DNA of 21,100 bases from positions 1 through 21,100 of the forward strand of contig CAJOOU010000202.1 of assembly GCA_905236735.1 (NCBI GenBank). Direction: 5' to 3'. Shown here in pieces: positions 7,434-14,580 of the stretch. The position numbers were made by a program, and so were the translations under genes. Position 1 is the stretch's first letter, and every line of letters starts with the position of its first letter. The notes under the pieces are model-generated. The model saw only the letters and a program-made list of their open reading frames with translations. It had not been told where the DNA came from and did not search any database. This DNA comes from an uncultured Eubacterium sp. Lineage in GTDB: Bacteria > Bacillota > Clostridia > Lachnospirales > Lachnospiraceae.

Positions 7434-9860
7434 TTACATACCTCTTCGTCTCTGTTCGTTCTTAAGCTGCCTTTCTATCTTGCCGTATACCCTGTCGGAT
7501 ATTTCATCGATCTGCTGTTTAAGGCTGCTGTTTACTATTCTCTGTATATTCTCGCTGTTTTTTTCAAGTACATCTTCAGTTGTATTGTTTATTACCGTTT
7601 TTTGAACATTCTCATGATTCTCCACCGTCTGCATCACCTTTCTGCTCGTCTCGGTAACGCGCATAAGCTGATCCTGCATGTTTTCGATAGTCTCTTCATC
7701 AAATGTTGTCTCCGTAGCCTTATGCATAAGGTTTACTTTTTCATTCGAGTATATGTGCTCACTCTCCGGAGCATCGTAAATTCTCTCATGCCACCTTTGG
7801 GTAACTCTTTTTGTAATATCATATACCGTACGGGCCGGTAAAAAGAGCACCTGCCTTTCGCCGTTTTGGCTTACAACGCTTTCCGTTACATCCGTAAATG
7901 CGCTCTCGCGCCTGTATCTCAGCGTTCTTAACGTCTCATCCGTTATTTCATATACGGACTGTTCTCTCTTTGGCGTAATCTCCAAAGCGGCTATATCTTC
8001 CGTGCCTTTTGCCGCATCATTATATAAAGCCGCATCTTCCCGGGCTTTTGAGCGCATCTCTTCATTTTCTGCCCTGTTAATATCCAAAAGCAAAAGCCCC
8101 ATATTATCAGCCCCAATAACTTCAGATTTATAGAATTTCTCGGGGCTTATAAGGTATTCCCTTATAAGGGTGTGTGCATACTGCTGCTGGGGCGACAAAA
8201 GCTTTTCCGTTTCCCTGAGCACTTCTTTTGCTCTTTCAGCCGCTTTTTTACTCTCATTATCAAAACGCTGCAAAAAACCTTCGGGATCGGTAAGCGCCTC
8301 GTATGTCTCTTTAAATATCTGCTCTGCCGGGAGTCTTTCTCTTTCCGGCTTATTTCTTTCGGCAATCTCCCTTAGGTTTTGCATATAACGCATATTCCTG
8401 ATGATATTTTGGGAATATGTTCTCTCCACTCTCTCTTTAAGAGTATCGCCTTCATTTATGAGAGTATTGTCCGTAAATGTATCTCCCTCTTCCGTTATGT
8501 GGGTGATATCCGCTTTTTCAAATCTATCCTGCGTTATTTGAGTATTTACGGGTCCTTTTGTATCAGAGTAATCAAAGGTATTATTATATGTATCGTTTTG
8601 CCTTAACTCATACAGGTTTGTTTCGGTTTTGCTGTTTACATTCTCAAAGCCTAAAGATATATCGGTCCTTTTGCCTTCATTGTAAATGAGATCCGAGTTA
8701 TTAAATCTTTCCTCATTTATTTCCGTATTTGCGGTTATTTCCGAATATCTTTGCACAAGCTCCGGAGAAAATGCATTTGTGATATAGGTACTGTCCCATA
8801 TCATATCGGGACTGTTTTTTATATCGGTAAGATAATGCAGCATGCTCAGCTCATTATTCTCATACGCATAAGACTCCTCATCCGAAATAAATCTTTCATG
8901 AAGCTGCTGCAGGTAGGCCGTATTTTCTTCGATGCGAAACAGGGTATTTTCCGCCGCGCCGTAATACGCGCTCTCTGTGTTTAGCCATGTATTCTTATTA
9001 TGATTTATTTTATCATAGACACTTTCGTAAATATTATCTATAAGGTTAATAAGCACGGCCGAGGTGATCCTCTCGTTAATATCATTTACGGATATTTCGG
9101 AAAAACTGCTTTCATCCGATTCGTAGATGTTTTCCCTGTGATAGTAAAGCTGAGCTTTCTCTCCCCTTACTTCTTCACGAAGCTTCGATAAAAGTATCTC
9201 TCTTGAGACTCTCGACTGCTCACTTATCATATAACTTTCGTTTGTAACGATCTCTCCCCCGGAACCTGCAGAAATAAAATTCTGCATTATCCTGTATATC
9301 GCTCCCGTCTGCAGCCTGTTATATACCTCCTCGTGCAGATACAAAGGCGCTGTATCCAAAGCCGGTCTGTCAGCCTTATCTCTTATCTTCTCTGTCTCCG
9401 AAATCTCCGATACCAGCTCTTTAAGCTCAGTCAGATTATTCCAATACAGATCTATTTTTTCATGCTGCTCTTTTGTCTCTTTGGTGAGCCTGTATATTTC
9501 GCGCATGAACTTTTTTTCGTTTTTTATGCCAAGCTGCTTTAATATGTTTGTTATATATACATTATCCTGATACGAAAGCGAACCGTCCGCCGAAATGATA
9601 ATACGGTTGATGAGATTGTTTATTATCTTTGTCTTTTGGATCTGGTTGTTCTCAATATCCGTTGAATTAAAAATACCCGTAATGTCACTGCCCGCCACAA
9701 AAAGCTCCGGCGGCTTGCTTACAAGATGCAGCATATCGGTATCCGTAAGATACTGACCTATCTGCATATAATTGCCCGTTATCCTCTCACAAAATGCCTC
9801 CTGCGAGTCCAGAAAATCCGGGCTTAATACTGTTTTAACGGGTGCTCTTAATTTCAACAT
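7434..9860 (-). CDS. Long helical protein, putative tape measure
   Basis: An 808-residue protein that I cannot place in a family by sequence. It is hydrophilic, rich in Glu, Asn, Arg and Thr, and mostly predicted helical by composition, with no transmembrane segment, signal peptide or catalytic motif. The C-terminal third is coiled-coil-like (NTTEDVLEKNSENIQRIVNS and a basic QRRRGM end). Its place, after sheath, tube and assembly chaperone and before the adaptor and hub genes, is where phages encode the tape-measure protein, which sets tail length. At 1.5 angstrom per residue a full helix would span roughly 120 nm, within the usual eCIS range. The start ATG has no real ribosome site and lies six bases after the upstream stop, so expression is probably low and coupled, fitting a protein needed in few copies. 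Known eCIS tape measures (Afp14) often lie elsewhere, so the role is inference; a baseplate or packaging role remains possible. Confidence 0.6.
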   Translation of the reverse strand: MLKLRAPVKTVLSPDFLDSQEAFCERITGNYMQIGQYLTDTDMLHLVSKPPELFVAGSDITGIFNSTDIENNQIQKTKIINNLINRIIISADGSLSYQDNVYITNILKQLGIKNEKKFMREIYRLTKETKEQHEKIDLYWNNLTELKELVSEISETEKIRDKADRPALDTAPLYLHEEVYNRLQTGAIYRIMQNFISAGSGGEIVTNESYMISEQSRVSREILLSKLREEVRGEKAQLYYHRENIYESDESSFSEISVNDINERITSAVLINLIDNIYESVYDKINHNKNTWLNTESAYYGAAENTLFRIEENTAYLQQLHERFISDEESYAYENNELSMLHYLTDIKNSPDMIWDSTYITNAFSPELVQRYSEITANTEINEERFNNSDLIYNEGKRTDISLGFENVNSKTETNLYELRQNDTYNNTFDYSDTKGPVNTQITQDRFEKADITHITEEGDTFTDNTLINEGDTLKERVERTYSQNIIRNMRYMQNLREIAERNKPERERLPAEQIFKETYEALTDPEGFLQRFDNESKKAAERAKEVLRETEKLLSPQQQYAHTLIREYLISPEKFYKSEVIGADNMGLLLLDINRAENEEMRSKAREDAALYNDAAKGTEDIAALEITPKREQSVYEITDETLRTLRYRRESAFTDVTESVVSQNGERQVLFLPARTVYDITKRVTQRWHERIYDAPESEHIYSNEKVNLMHKATETTFDEETIENMQDQLMRVTETSRKVMQTVENHENVQKTVINNTTEDVLEKNSENIQRIVNSSLKQQIDEISDRVYGKIERQLKNEQRRRGM

Positions 9861-9866
9861 ATCTCA

Positions 9867-11165
9867 TTACTTCATCAGAAAATCTTCTATACTGCTCTTA
9901 ATATGATGAACCGCTCTTTTGCTCATCTGTTCTTTCGAAAGTTCGTTTATCGGAGACTTAGCTCTCGAGGCGTCTCCTCCTCCTTCCTTAGCCATACCTT
10001 CAAACCTCCATTCGGATGCTTTAGAGCCAAACTCTTCTAAAACCGGCTCGGAGCTTATGCTGCCAAACTCCCTGACGGAGGCTCTGCCTTCCATATCTGC
10101 CCTGCTCATTTCCTCCATGGGCGGATTGGCTCTCGAAGATGTCCCTGTTCCATCCTTTGTTTTATCGCTAAACTGCCACTCGGAAGATGCACCTTCCATA
10201 TCCTGCCTGCTTTTTTCCATGATCTCGCTGTTTTGTCTGCTCGATAAAACACCGTTTCCTGCTTTGGAAAGAGCATCGGTAAATTCAAATTTTCTAGCCT
10301 TTTGAGCCATATCCTGCGCGGAAAGCTCTTGTATTTTGTATGTGCTGAGCAGTGAGCCTTGGGAAGAGTCCGCATTTGCCGCAGACCTTACCGATTTGGC
10401 ATTCCCGGTATAACCTTCACTGTTTTCCGCCGCAAATACATATTCCCTTCTTTGGCTCTCCATAGCCGCTTTTGGCTTTTCTGTGAGTCTTGCCGCTGAA
10501 AGAGTGCCGGCTCCGGCCTTCGTGTTTTCATCGAATTCCCACTTAACAGCTTCATTACGAAATGTAGCTTCTCTTACGTTGTTTTGCATCGGAATTTTTC
10601 CGTTTTTGGAGTACTTTTGCTTGATATTTCCTTCTCCGCCTTCTGCTCCGCCGGATGTATTAAACTCCCATGGGGTTAAGGACGAGGATGTCGGACTGGT
10701 TACTGTAAACATCCTGTTATATCCTATGGTGATAGTCTCTGTAAGCAGACCCGAACGCTCAGCGTCAAGCTGTCCGTATTCTTTTGTCATGACCACGGCT
10801 CCGGTAAAAACATAATACCTCGCATAATCTATCCCTAAGTCTCCGCCTGTCGCTCCGCCGTTATTATGTCCCACAAAAAGCATGAGCGGCAGCGCAAGCT
10901 CCGTGCCGTTTGAAAGAGGATCGTTAAGTCCGAGCATCACATCATTTGTAATATATCTTTCAACCACTATGGTAAAAGGTTTGGATATGGGTTTTCTCTT
11001 TAAATATACAAAATCGTTCTGCCCGCCTTCCTGAATATATTCATATTCATTCTCACGGGTAAATGCGCGCACGGTCTTAAGCGGCACATCAAACAGCCCG
11101 TCTACTCTGAGCAGAAAACGAAAATTAGGGATCACACTCCCCTGATCAGTGTAATAATCAGCCAT
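9867..11165 (-). CDS. Second tube protein (Afp5/Pvc5-like) with repetitive C-terminal tail
   Basis: A 432-residue protein. Residues 1 to about 160 are a T4 gp19-like tube domain: VIPNFRFLLRVDGLFDVPLK at the N-terminus, then KPFTIVVERYITND, a long loop, and ERSGLLTETITIGYNRMF, the 'e-t-i-e-l-x-y-e' ending of tube proteins. In eCIS the second tube gene (Afp5) usually makes the first ring above the baseplate. The remaining 270 residues are unusual: about seven degenerate modules starting with an aromatic-x-F (W166, W209, Y242, F293, W330, a partial one near 365, W386), several followed by K-x-G-x-G, an S-S/A-R triplet and a Met-rich helix such as MEEMSRADMEG. I chose ATG at 11165 (AAAGGA eight bases upstream); an ATG at 11174 overlaps the preceding TGA but has no spaced ribosome site. 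Confidence 0.75.
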   Translation of the reverse strand: MADYYTDQGSVIPNFRFLLRVDGLFDVPLKTVRAFTRENEYEYIQEGGQNDFVYLKRKPISKPFTIVVERYITNDVMLGLNDPLSNGTELALPLMLFVGHNNGGATGGDLGIDYARYYVFTGAVVMTKEYGQLDAERSGLLTETITIGYNRMFTVTSPTSSSLTPWEFNTSGGAEGGEGNIKQKYSKNGKIPMQNNVREATFRNEAVKWEFDENTKAGAGTLSAARLTEKPKAAMESQRREYVFAAENSEGYTGNAKSVRSAANADSSQGSLLSTYKIQELSAQDMAQKARKFEFTDALSKAGNGVLSSRQNSEIMEKSRQDMEGASSEWQFSDKTKDGTGTSSRANPPMEEMSRADMEGRASVREFGSISSEPVLEEFGSKASEWRFEGMAKEGGGDASRAKSPINELSKEQMSKRAVHHIKSSIEDFLMK

Positions 11166-11170
11166 AAAAA

Positions 11171-11386
11171 TCATCCTTTCATATCGAGGATACTCTTTTC
11201 ACGCTTGTTGTCCGAGGGATTAAGCGAGGCATTTATGGAGCTAATCTCCGAGCACCACCTTCGTCTGGTATTGTGATCCATAGAAAGCACTTCATGCTCG
11301 CTCCAGTGGAAATAATACGAGATAAATGCCATCTCCTTAAACAGTTCATCCTGTGGATAAAGCCTTATCCCTCTCTTGTAAAATTT
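11171..11386 (-). CDS. DUF6760-like tail protein domain, -1 frame extension of the tail assembly gene
   Basis: This reading frame, open from 11395 to the TGA at 11171-11173, encodes RLYPQDELFKEMAFISYYFH followed by WSEHEVLSMDHNTRRRWCSE and ISSIN. It closely matches the pattern I recall for DUF6760 proteins, small eCIS proteins that follow the tail assembly gene ('L-x-E-E-x-A-[FY]-[IV]-A-Y-H-F-H-W-s', 'L-E-H-x-x-R-R-R', 'E-I'). The conserved part starts upstream of the first in-frame ATG (11332), which would remove it and has GGAG touching the start codon. No ATG, GTG or TTG lies upstream in frame. I therefore infer synthesis by -1 frameshift at 11380-11386, giving a 185-residue fusion of assembly protein and this domain, as with phage lambda G/GT. 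Initiation at an ATA overlapping the upstream stop, or at ATG 11332, are alternatives. Coordinates start at the shifted AAA codon. Confidence 0.7.
   Translation of the reverse strand, partial: KFYKRGIRLYPQDELFKEMAFISYYFHWSEHEVLSMDHNTRRRWCSEISSINASLNPSDNKREKSILDMKG
11355..11386 (-). promoter_or_regulatory. Putative programmed -1 ribosomal frameshift signal
   Basis: In mRNA sense the tail assembly gene reads ATA AAT TTT ACA. The heptamer A AAT TTT (11386-11380) fits the X XXY YYZ slippery rule exactly in the zero frame. After a 9-base spacer comes a hairpin GGATAA-GGCT-TTATCC (11370-11355), six perfect pairs with a four-base loop, and the zero-frame stop TAA lies inside its stem. Slipping back one base continues into the DUF6760-like frame. 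A weak AGGA lies about 15 bases upstream of the heptamer. The hairpin has only two G-C pairs, so its strength is modest. Confidence 0.6.
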
Positions 11387-11727
11387 ATCGGCACATCATG
11401 TTCCTGTCCGCAAGTTGGGCATACAAAATGCATTGTCGGAGGCTCGATATCGTTGATCCTCTGATACATATCCTGTAAAAATGCAAGATCCGCCGTAAAA
11501 AGCTTTTCTATTATAGCAGGAGCTATCATGGTCACTCCTTCTATCTCCGTAATAACTTCGGACAAAAGCACTATGGTAAGATAAGCCGGATTGGATAATA
11601 CTCTCGGATCTCTTTGTGCCCTCATCTCATCACCTGCCGTTGCAAGCCTCATTTTTCCGTTTCTGTGGATCTGACCGTTTGTATCAAGATATCCTTTTGG
11701 AAGCGTAAATTCAAACTCTGTTTCCAT
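11365..11727 (-). CDS. Phage tail assembly (chaperone-like) protein
   Basis: A 120-residue protein of the phage/eCIS 'tail assembly protein' type found between the tube and later tail genes. The N-terminus FEFTLPKGYLDTNGQIHRNG and the following MRLATAGDEMRAQRDPRV and NPAYLTIVLLSEVI are characteristic: 'l-p-x-G-y-x-D-x-x-G-x-x-H-r-x-G-x-M-R-x-a-t-a-x-D-E'. Near the end is C103-x-x-C106 with H110, a possible metal-binding knuckle with only three visible ligands. In phages proteins at this place coat the tape measure during assembly and are made in short and frameshifted forms; the same arrangement appears here. ATG at 11727 has a strong GGAGGAG ribosome site. A 134-base gap separates it from the tube gene. 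Confidence 0.8.
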   Translation of the reverse strand: METEFEFTLPKGYLDTNGQIHRNGKMRLATAGDEMRAQRDPRVLSNPAYLTIVLLSEVITEIEGVTMIAPAIIEKLFTADLAFLQDMYQRINDIEPPTMHFVCPTCGQEHDVPINFTREG

Positions 11728-11766
11728 CTTTCTCCTCCATATATTTTATGCAGAGCGTTTATCCCA

Positions 11767-11787
11767 GTCGGAGGTTTTAACCCCGAC
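11767..11787 (-). promoter_or_regulatory. Small second hairpin before the assembly gene
   Basis: GTCGG and CCGAC pair (five bases) at 11767-11771 and 11783-11787, and a few further inner pairs (GGT/ACC) are possible with one bulged base. It lies just downstream, in the direction of transcription, of the large stem-loop. Together the two fill the 134-base gap 11728-11861. A weak -10-like TAAAAT occurs between this hairpin and the assembly gene's ribosome site, without a convincing -35 element. Confidence 0.3.
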
Positions 11788-11791
11788 CGAG

Positions 11792-11848
11792 ATAAATGAT
11801 TCTATCAAGCGGGGAAGCCATGCTTCCCCGCAAGATACAATCATTTAT
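11792..11848 (-). promoter_or_regulatory. Long interrupted stem-loop between tube and assembly genes
   Basis: Two 27-base arms (11792-11818 and 11822-11848) pair around a three-base loop. The inner ten pairs GCGGGGAAGC/GCTTCCCCGC are perfect and GC-rich; two A/A mismatches, four pairs, one mismatch and ten A/T-rich pairs follow outward. No U-run follows on the minus strand, so it is not a standard intrinsic terminator. It begins 13 bases after the tube stop. A 3'-end stabiliser or processing site that keeps sheath and tube mRNA more abundant than downstream baseplate mRNA would fit; that is inference. Confidence 0.65.
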
Positions 11849-11861
11849 TCTGCCCCACTGT

Positions 11862-12362
11862 TTAGTTAGGTATGATGAGCTCCTCATAAGCAAGCTCTAC
11901 AGTCTCGATTGCGACATCCGATGTCTTCGCATCAAGCTCAGGTCCCTGATATTTGGCAACCCACGCATTTGTGAGCAGCCATACTCTCGTACCTGTTACT
12001 GCAGTAGCGAGCTTTTGCGGAGAGCCACCATTTATATCGATGAGCTCTATCTGCACATCATTTCTCGGTATCTGCCCTCTTGTTTCCGATACACACTCCT
12101 GAATCCATGTCTTAAACGCCGAATCAAGGGTATATCCGAACTTTAAGGTGATATTTCCGTGTTTTACAAGACCCGGAATCTTTACCGGTGCCAGAGAGTT
12201 TGCATTACCCTGGCGAAACTCAATCACATCTACCGTAGCATCTATGCCCGTAACCTGCGAAAATGCAGCTGTACCTTCTACATTTGCCACGCTGACCAAA
12301 AAGTTCATCTTGGTCAAGGGATATGATAAGCCTTTATTATTTTCATAAGGACTAGCAGCCAT
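11862..12362 (-). CDS. Inner tube protein (Afp1/Pvc1, gp19/Hcp-like)
   Basis: A 166-residue main tube subunit; stacked hexameric rings make the channel pushed out on contraction. It has the family pattern KMNFLVSVANVEGTAAFSQV at the N-terminus ('n-f-x-V-x-i-x-g-v-x-x-a-x-F-x-e-v-s-G'), a central KIPGLVKHGNITLKFGYTLD strand pair and a C-terminal AIETVELAYEELII strand, as in TIGR02241-type tail proteins and T4 gp19. Length is normal for the family. ATG at 12362 has AAAGGAG with eight bases spacing, and it starts 26 bases after the sheath stop; the two most abundant particle proteins are thus adjacent, each with a strong ribosome site. Confidence 0.93.
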   Translation of the reverse strand: MAASPYENNKGLSYPLTKMNFLVSVANVEGTAAFSQVTGIDATVDVIEFRQGNANSLAPVKIPGLVKHGNITLKFGYTLDSAFKTWIQECVSETRGQIPRNDVQIELIDINGGSPQKLATAVTGTRVWLLTNAWVAKYQGPELDAKTSDVAIETVELAYEELIIPN

Positions 12363-12388
12363 TTATTTATCTCCTTTCAAAATGAATT

Positions 12389-14143
12389 TTAGCCTTCTTC
12401 TCCTCCGCCTTCTCCGCCGGTCTCTGATGTATGCTGTGTTAAGCGGAAGATGACAAATTCTGCCGGACGACTCGGTGCTATACCGATGTTGCAAATAAGT
12501 CTGCCTGAGCGAATATCGTCCGGTGACATTGTGGAAGGTCCGATCTCAACAAAATATGCTTCACCCGGTGTGCCTCCGCTGAGCATTCCCGTTCTCCAAA
12601 GTCCGTCCAAAAATGATGTAATGGTAAGGGAAACTCTCTGCCAGAGCGTATTGTCGTTCGGCTCAAATACAACCCAGTTCGTAGAAGCTTTGATGCTCTC
12701 CATAACAAAGATGAAAAGTCTGCGGATGTTGACATATTTGAAGGCTGTATTTGAGCTGGCGGTTCTTGCGCCCCAAACCCGGATGCCTTCTCCCGGAATA
12801 TTTCTTATAAGGTTGATGCCCTCAGGATTAAGGATATCCTGCTCATCCTTGGTGTAATTAACCTTAAGACCTGTACAAAATACCGACTCGTTTGCCGGAG
12901 CCTTGTGTACGCCTCTTGCGATATCCGTCCTTGAGTATACACCCATAACAGCACCTGACGGCGGTACGAAATCAGTCTTGTTTGAGCCTCTGTCAAACAC
13001 CTGGATCCACGGATGATACATTGCCGCATATGTAGAATCAATAACGCTCCTGAAATTGATAAGCTCATCTGTCTTGTACTGCTCTTTCGGCATATCAAGT
13101 ACGGCGAAGCGGCTCTTTGTATTCTCACAATGTGCAACAAGCGCTACCTCAACCTCCGGTATCGTTACGCCCGGAACAGCTATGATATTTACGAGGTTGT
13201 TCTCCAAAAAGCTCTGGATACCTGTTCTCTCGCCCGGTCCGTTATCAATACCGATAAATGTTCCGGCATTAACCGAAGACATATTACCGTCCGAACCTCC
13301 GTCAAGAGCAAATGTACCCTCTGTGTTTCCTTTTCCGAGGATCTGCTCTACAGGGTTTGAGATCTCGATCGTGGGAGTTTCTCCCTTTTCTCCTTTAACC
13401 TTGGCATCCTTTACGGCACCTACGGAAACTTTAATTATATTTGAATTTGCAAGCCTTGCCTCAATATATGCCGGTGATGATGAGTTGAGAGTAACATCGA
13501 AATAGTTCTCTATATCATCGTTAAATCTCACCTGAATATCAAAGGTGACGAGTCTTACTACCTTTTTCGGGATAACCTCTTTATCCACCGGATCGCCTTT
13601 GAACTTGGTCTCAAAGGTAACCTGATCATCGTAGATCATTGAAATGCGGTTGTATGCTCCACCGAACTCTACGATATCACCTTCTCTGAATCCCTCTGCA
13701 GACTTAACCTTGTATGTGCTCTCTCCGGTCTTTTCAACAAGTTGCATCTTTCTTTTGATAACGCTCGAAAGAGATATCTGGATGCGGTTGCCCCATTTGC
13801 CTTCGTTAGCTGCGCTTACCTCTAAGATGCCCATCTTTTTGGATGCACACTCTGCGTCTGCCGGAGCTACTCTCGATACAAAGCATCTTGTGCCGCCGTT
13901 TACAAAAAACTGCTCAACGGAATTTGCAAGATATCTGTACTCGCCATGTGTGTATTCACTTAAAAATCCACCGAAGAATTTCTGGAAATTCTTGAAGTTT
14001 GTAACAAGAAGAGGCGCACCCTTTGTAGGTCCTTTTTCTGCAAATCCTATAAAACCTGCCGTACTTGTGCCTACTCCTTCTACACTTCTCGGGGAGTTAT
14101 CATATTCCTCGACATATACGCCGGGACTAAAGTATTCAGCCAT
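12389..14143 (-). CDS. Contractile sheath protein
   Basis: A 584-residue tail sheath protein, the contracting outer layer. The N-terminus MAEYFSPGVYVEEYDNSPRS is diagnostic of sheath proteins ('f-x-P-G-V-Y-v-e-E'), followed by GTSTAGFIGFAEKGP. The C-terminal half carries the conserved core: NIIAVPGVTIPEV, PPSGAVMGVYSRTDIARGVH, NPEGINLIRNIPGEGIRVWG, YVNIRRLFIFVMESI and NIGIAPSRPAEFVIFRL. A variable insertion (about residues 120-290) lies in between. The end is a short Gly/Glu tail (TGGEGGGEEG). There is a single sheath gene, whereas Afp and PVC have three. ATG at 14143 has AAAGGAG with an 11-base spacing; an upstream in-frame TTG overlaps that ribosome site and was rejected. Confidence 0.96.
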   Translation of the reverse strand: MAEYFSPGVYVEEYDNSPRSVEGVGTSTAGFIGFAEKGPTKGAPLLVTNFKNFQKFFGGFLSEYTHGEYRYLANSVEQFFVNGGTRCFVSRVAPADAECASKKMGILEVSAANEGKWGNRIQISLSSVIKRKMQLVEKTGESTYKVKSAEGFREGDIVEFGGAYNRISMIYDDQVTFETKFKGDPVDKEVIPKKVVRLVTFDIQVRFNDDIENYFDVTLNSSSPAYIEARLANSNIIKVSVGAVKDAKVKGEKGETPTIEISNPVEQILGKGNTEGTFALDGGSDGNMSSVNAGTFIGIDNGPGERTGIQSFLENNLVNIIAVPGVTIPEVEVALVAHCENTKSRFAVLDMPKEQYKTDELINFRSVIDSTYAAMYHPWIQVFDRGSNKTDFVPPSGAVMGVYSRTDIARGVHKAPANESVFCTGLKVNYTKDEQDILNPEGINLIRNIPGEGIRVWGARTASSNTAFKYVNIRRLFIFVMESIKASTNWVVFEPNDNTLWQRVSLTITSFLDGLWRTGMLSGGTPGEAYFVEIGPSTMSPDDIRSGRLICNIGIAPSRPAEFVIFRLTQHTSETGGEGGGEEG

Positions 14144-14174
14144 AAATAAGATTTCTCCTTTCAATTATTAGGAT

Positions 14175-14191
14175 ATGCCGTTATCCGGCAT
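14175..14191 (-). repeat. Small inverted repeat at the PAAR gene stop
   Basis: ATGCCG (14175-14180) and CGGCAT (14186-14191) form a six-pair hairpin whose five-base loop contains the TAA stop of the PAAR-like gene. No T-run follows, so termination is not evident. It may mildly stabilise the mRNA end ahead of the sheath gene, or be chance. Confidence 0.3.
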
Positions 14192-14570
14192 TTACTGTAA
14201 CCTGACCGGGATTTACTATGGAAATATTGCCGCCGTAAGCGCACATACACGATGACCCAAGTGTAAGAGCAGGCTGTCCTCCGATAAGCACCTTGGTCTG
14301 CGAGGGTATCCATGAGCCCACAATCATAGGTATGCAGGGCTGCGGTGTCAGTACTCCCATTGCAGCCGCTGTGGCTGCTGCTACCGCAGGATTTGCAAGT
14401 GATGTGCAAAGTCCACAGGGTGGGACATTGACCATAGGTGCCGCATCTGCGATCGTGCAAACCGGTTTGCCCCCAAAAAGAGTGGTCACATTATTTGTTG
14501 CGTTTAATATTGAGGGCGTGGTGCCGAATGAGCACATCGCCGTAGCGCTTGTAACAACTGCCTGAGCCAT
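14181..14570 (-). CDS. PAAR-like tip protein (DUF4280)
   Basis: A 129-residue PAAR-like protein of the DUF4280 type, expected to cap the spike as a sharp tip. It begins AVVTSATAMCSFGTTPSILN and has repeating Gly/Pro strands such as FGGKPVCTIADAAPMVNVPP and LIGGQPALTLGSSCMCAYGG, as in PAAR cones. Seven cysteines (13, 38, 52, 55, 79, 108, 110), including CGLC and CMC, could hold a metal ion, the role His/Cys play in PAAR proteins. The chosen ATG at 14570 has AAGGAGAT close upstream; an in-frame start 11 codons earlier overlaps the previous gene and lacks a ribosome site. It lies upstream of the sheath rather than beside the spike gene. Confidence 0.85.
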   Translation of the reverse strand: MAQAVVTSATAMCSFGTTPSILNATNNVTTLFGGKPVCTIADAAPMVNVPPCGLCTSLANPAVAAATAAAMGVLTPQPCIPMIVGSWIPSQTKVLIGGQPALTLGSSCMCAYGGNISIVNPGQVTVNAG

Positions 14571-14580
14571 AATATCTCCT

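Noticed and set aside
11171..11332. DUF6760-like protein starting at the ATG at 11332 (53 residues).
   Set aside because: GGAG abuts the ATG with no spacing, and this start would drop the conserved YPQDELFKE segment; kept only as an alternative to frameshifting.
12450..13505. Several plus-strand open frames of 110-150 codons across the sheath gene, and similar ones elsewhere (for example 2075-2662 and 19288-19995).
   Set aside because: They lie opposite clearly identified genes, have Ser/Leu/Pro-rich compositions typical of antisense frames, and lack ribosome sites.
14161..14460. Minus-strand 99-codon open frame overlapping the PAAR-like gene.
   Set aside because: It is an out-of-frame shadow rich in Cys, Ser and His with no ribosome site; the DUF4280 frame explains the sequence.
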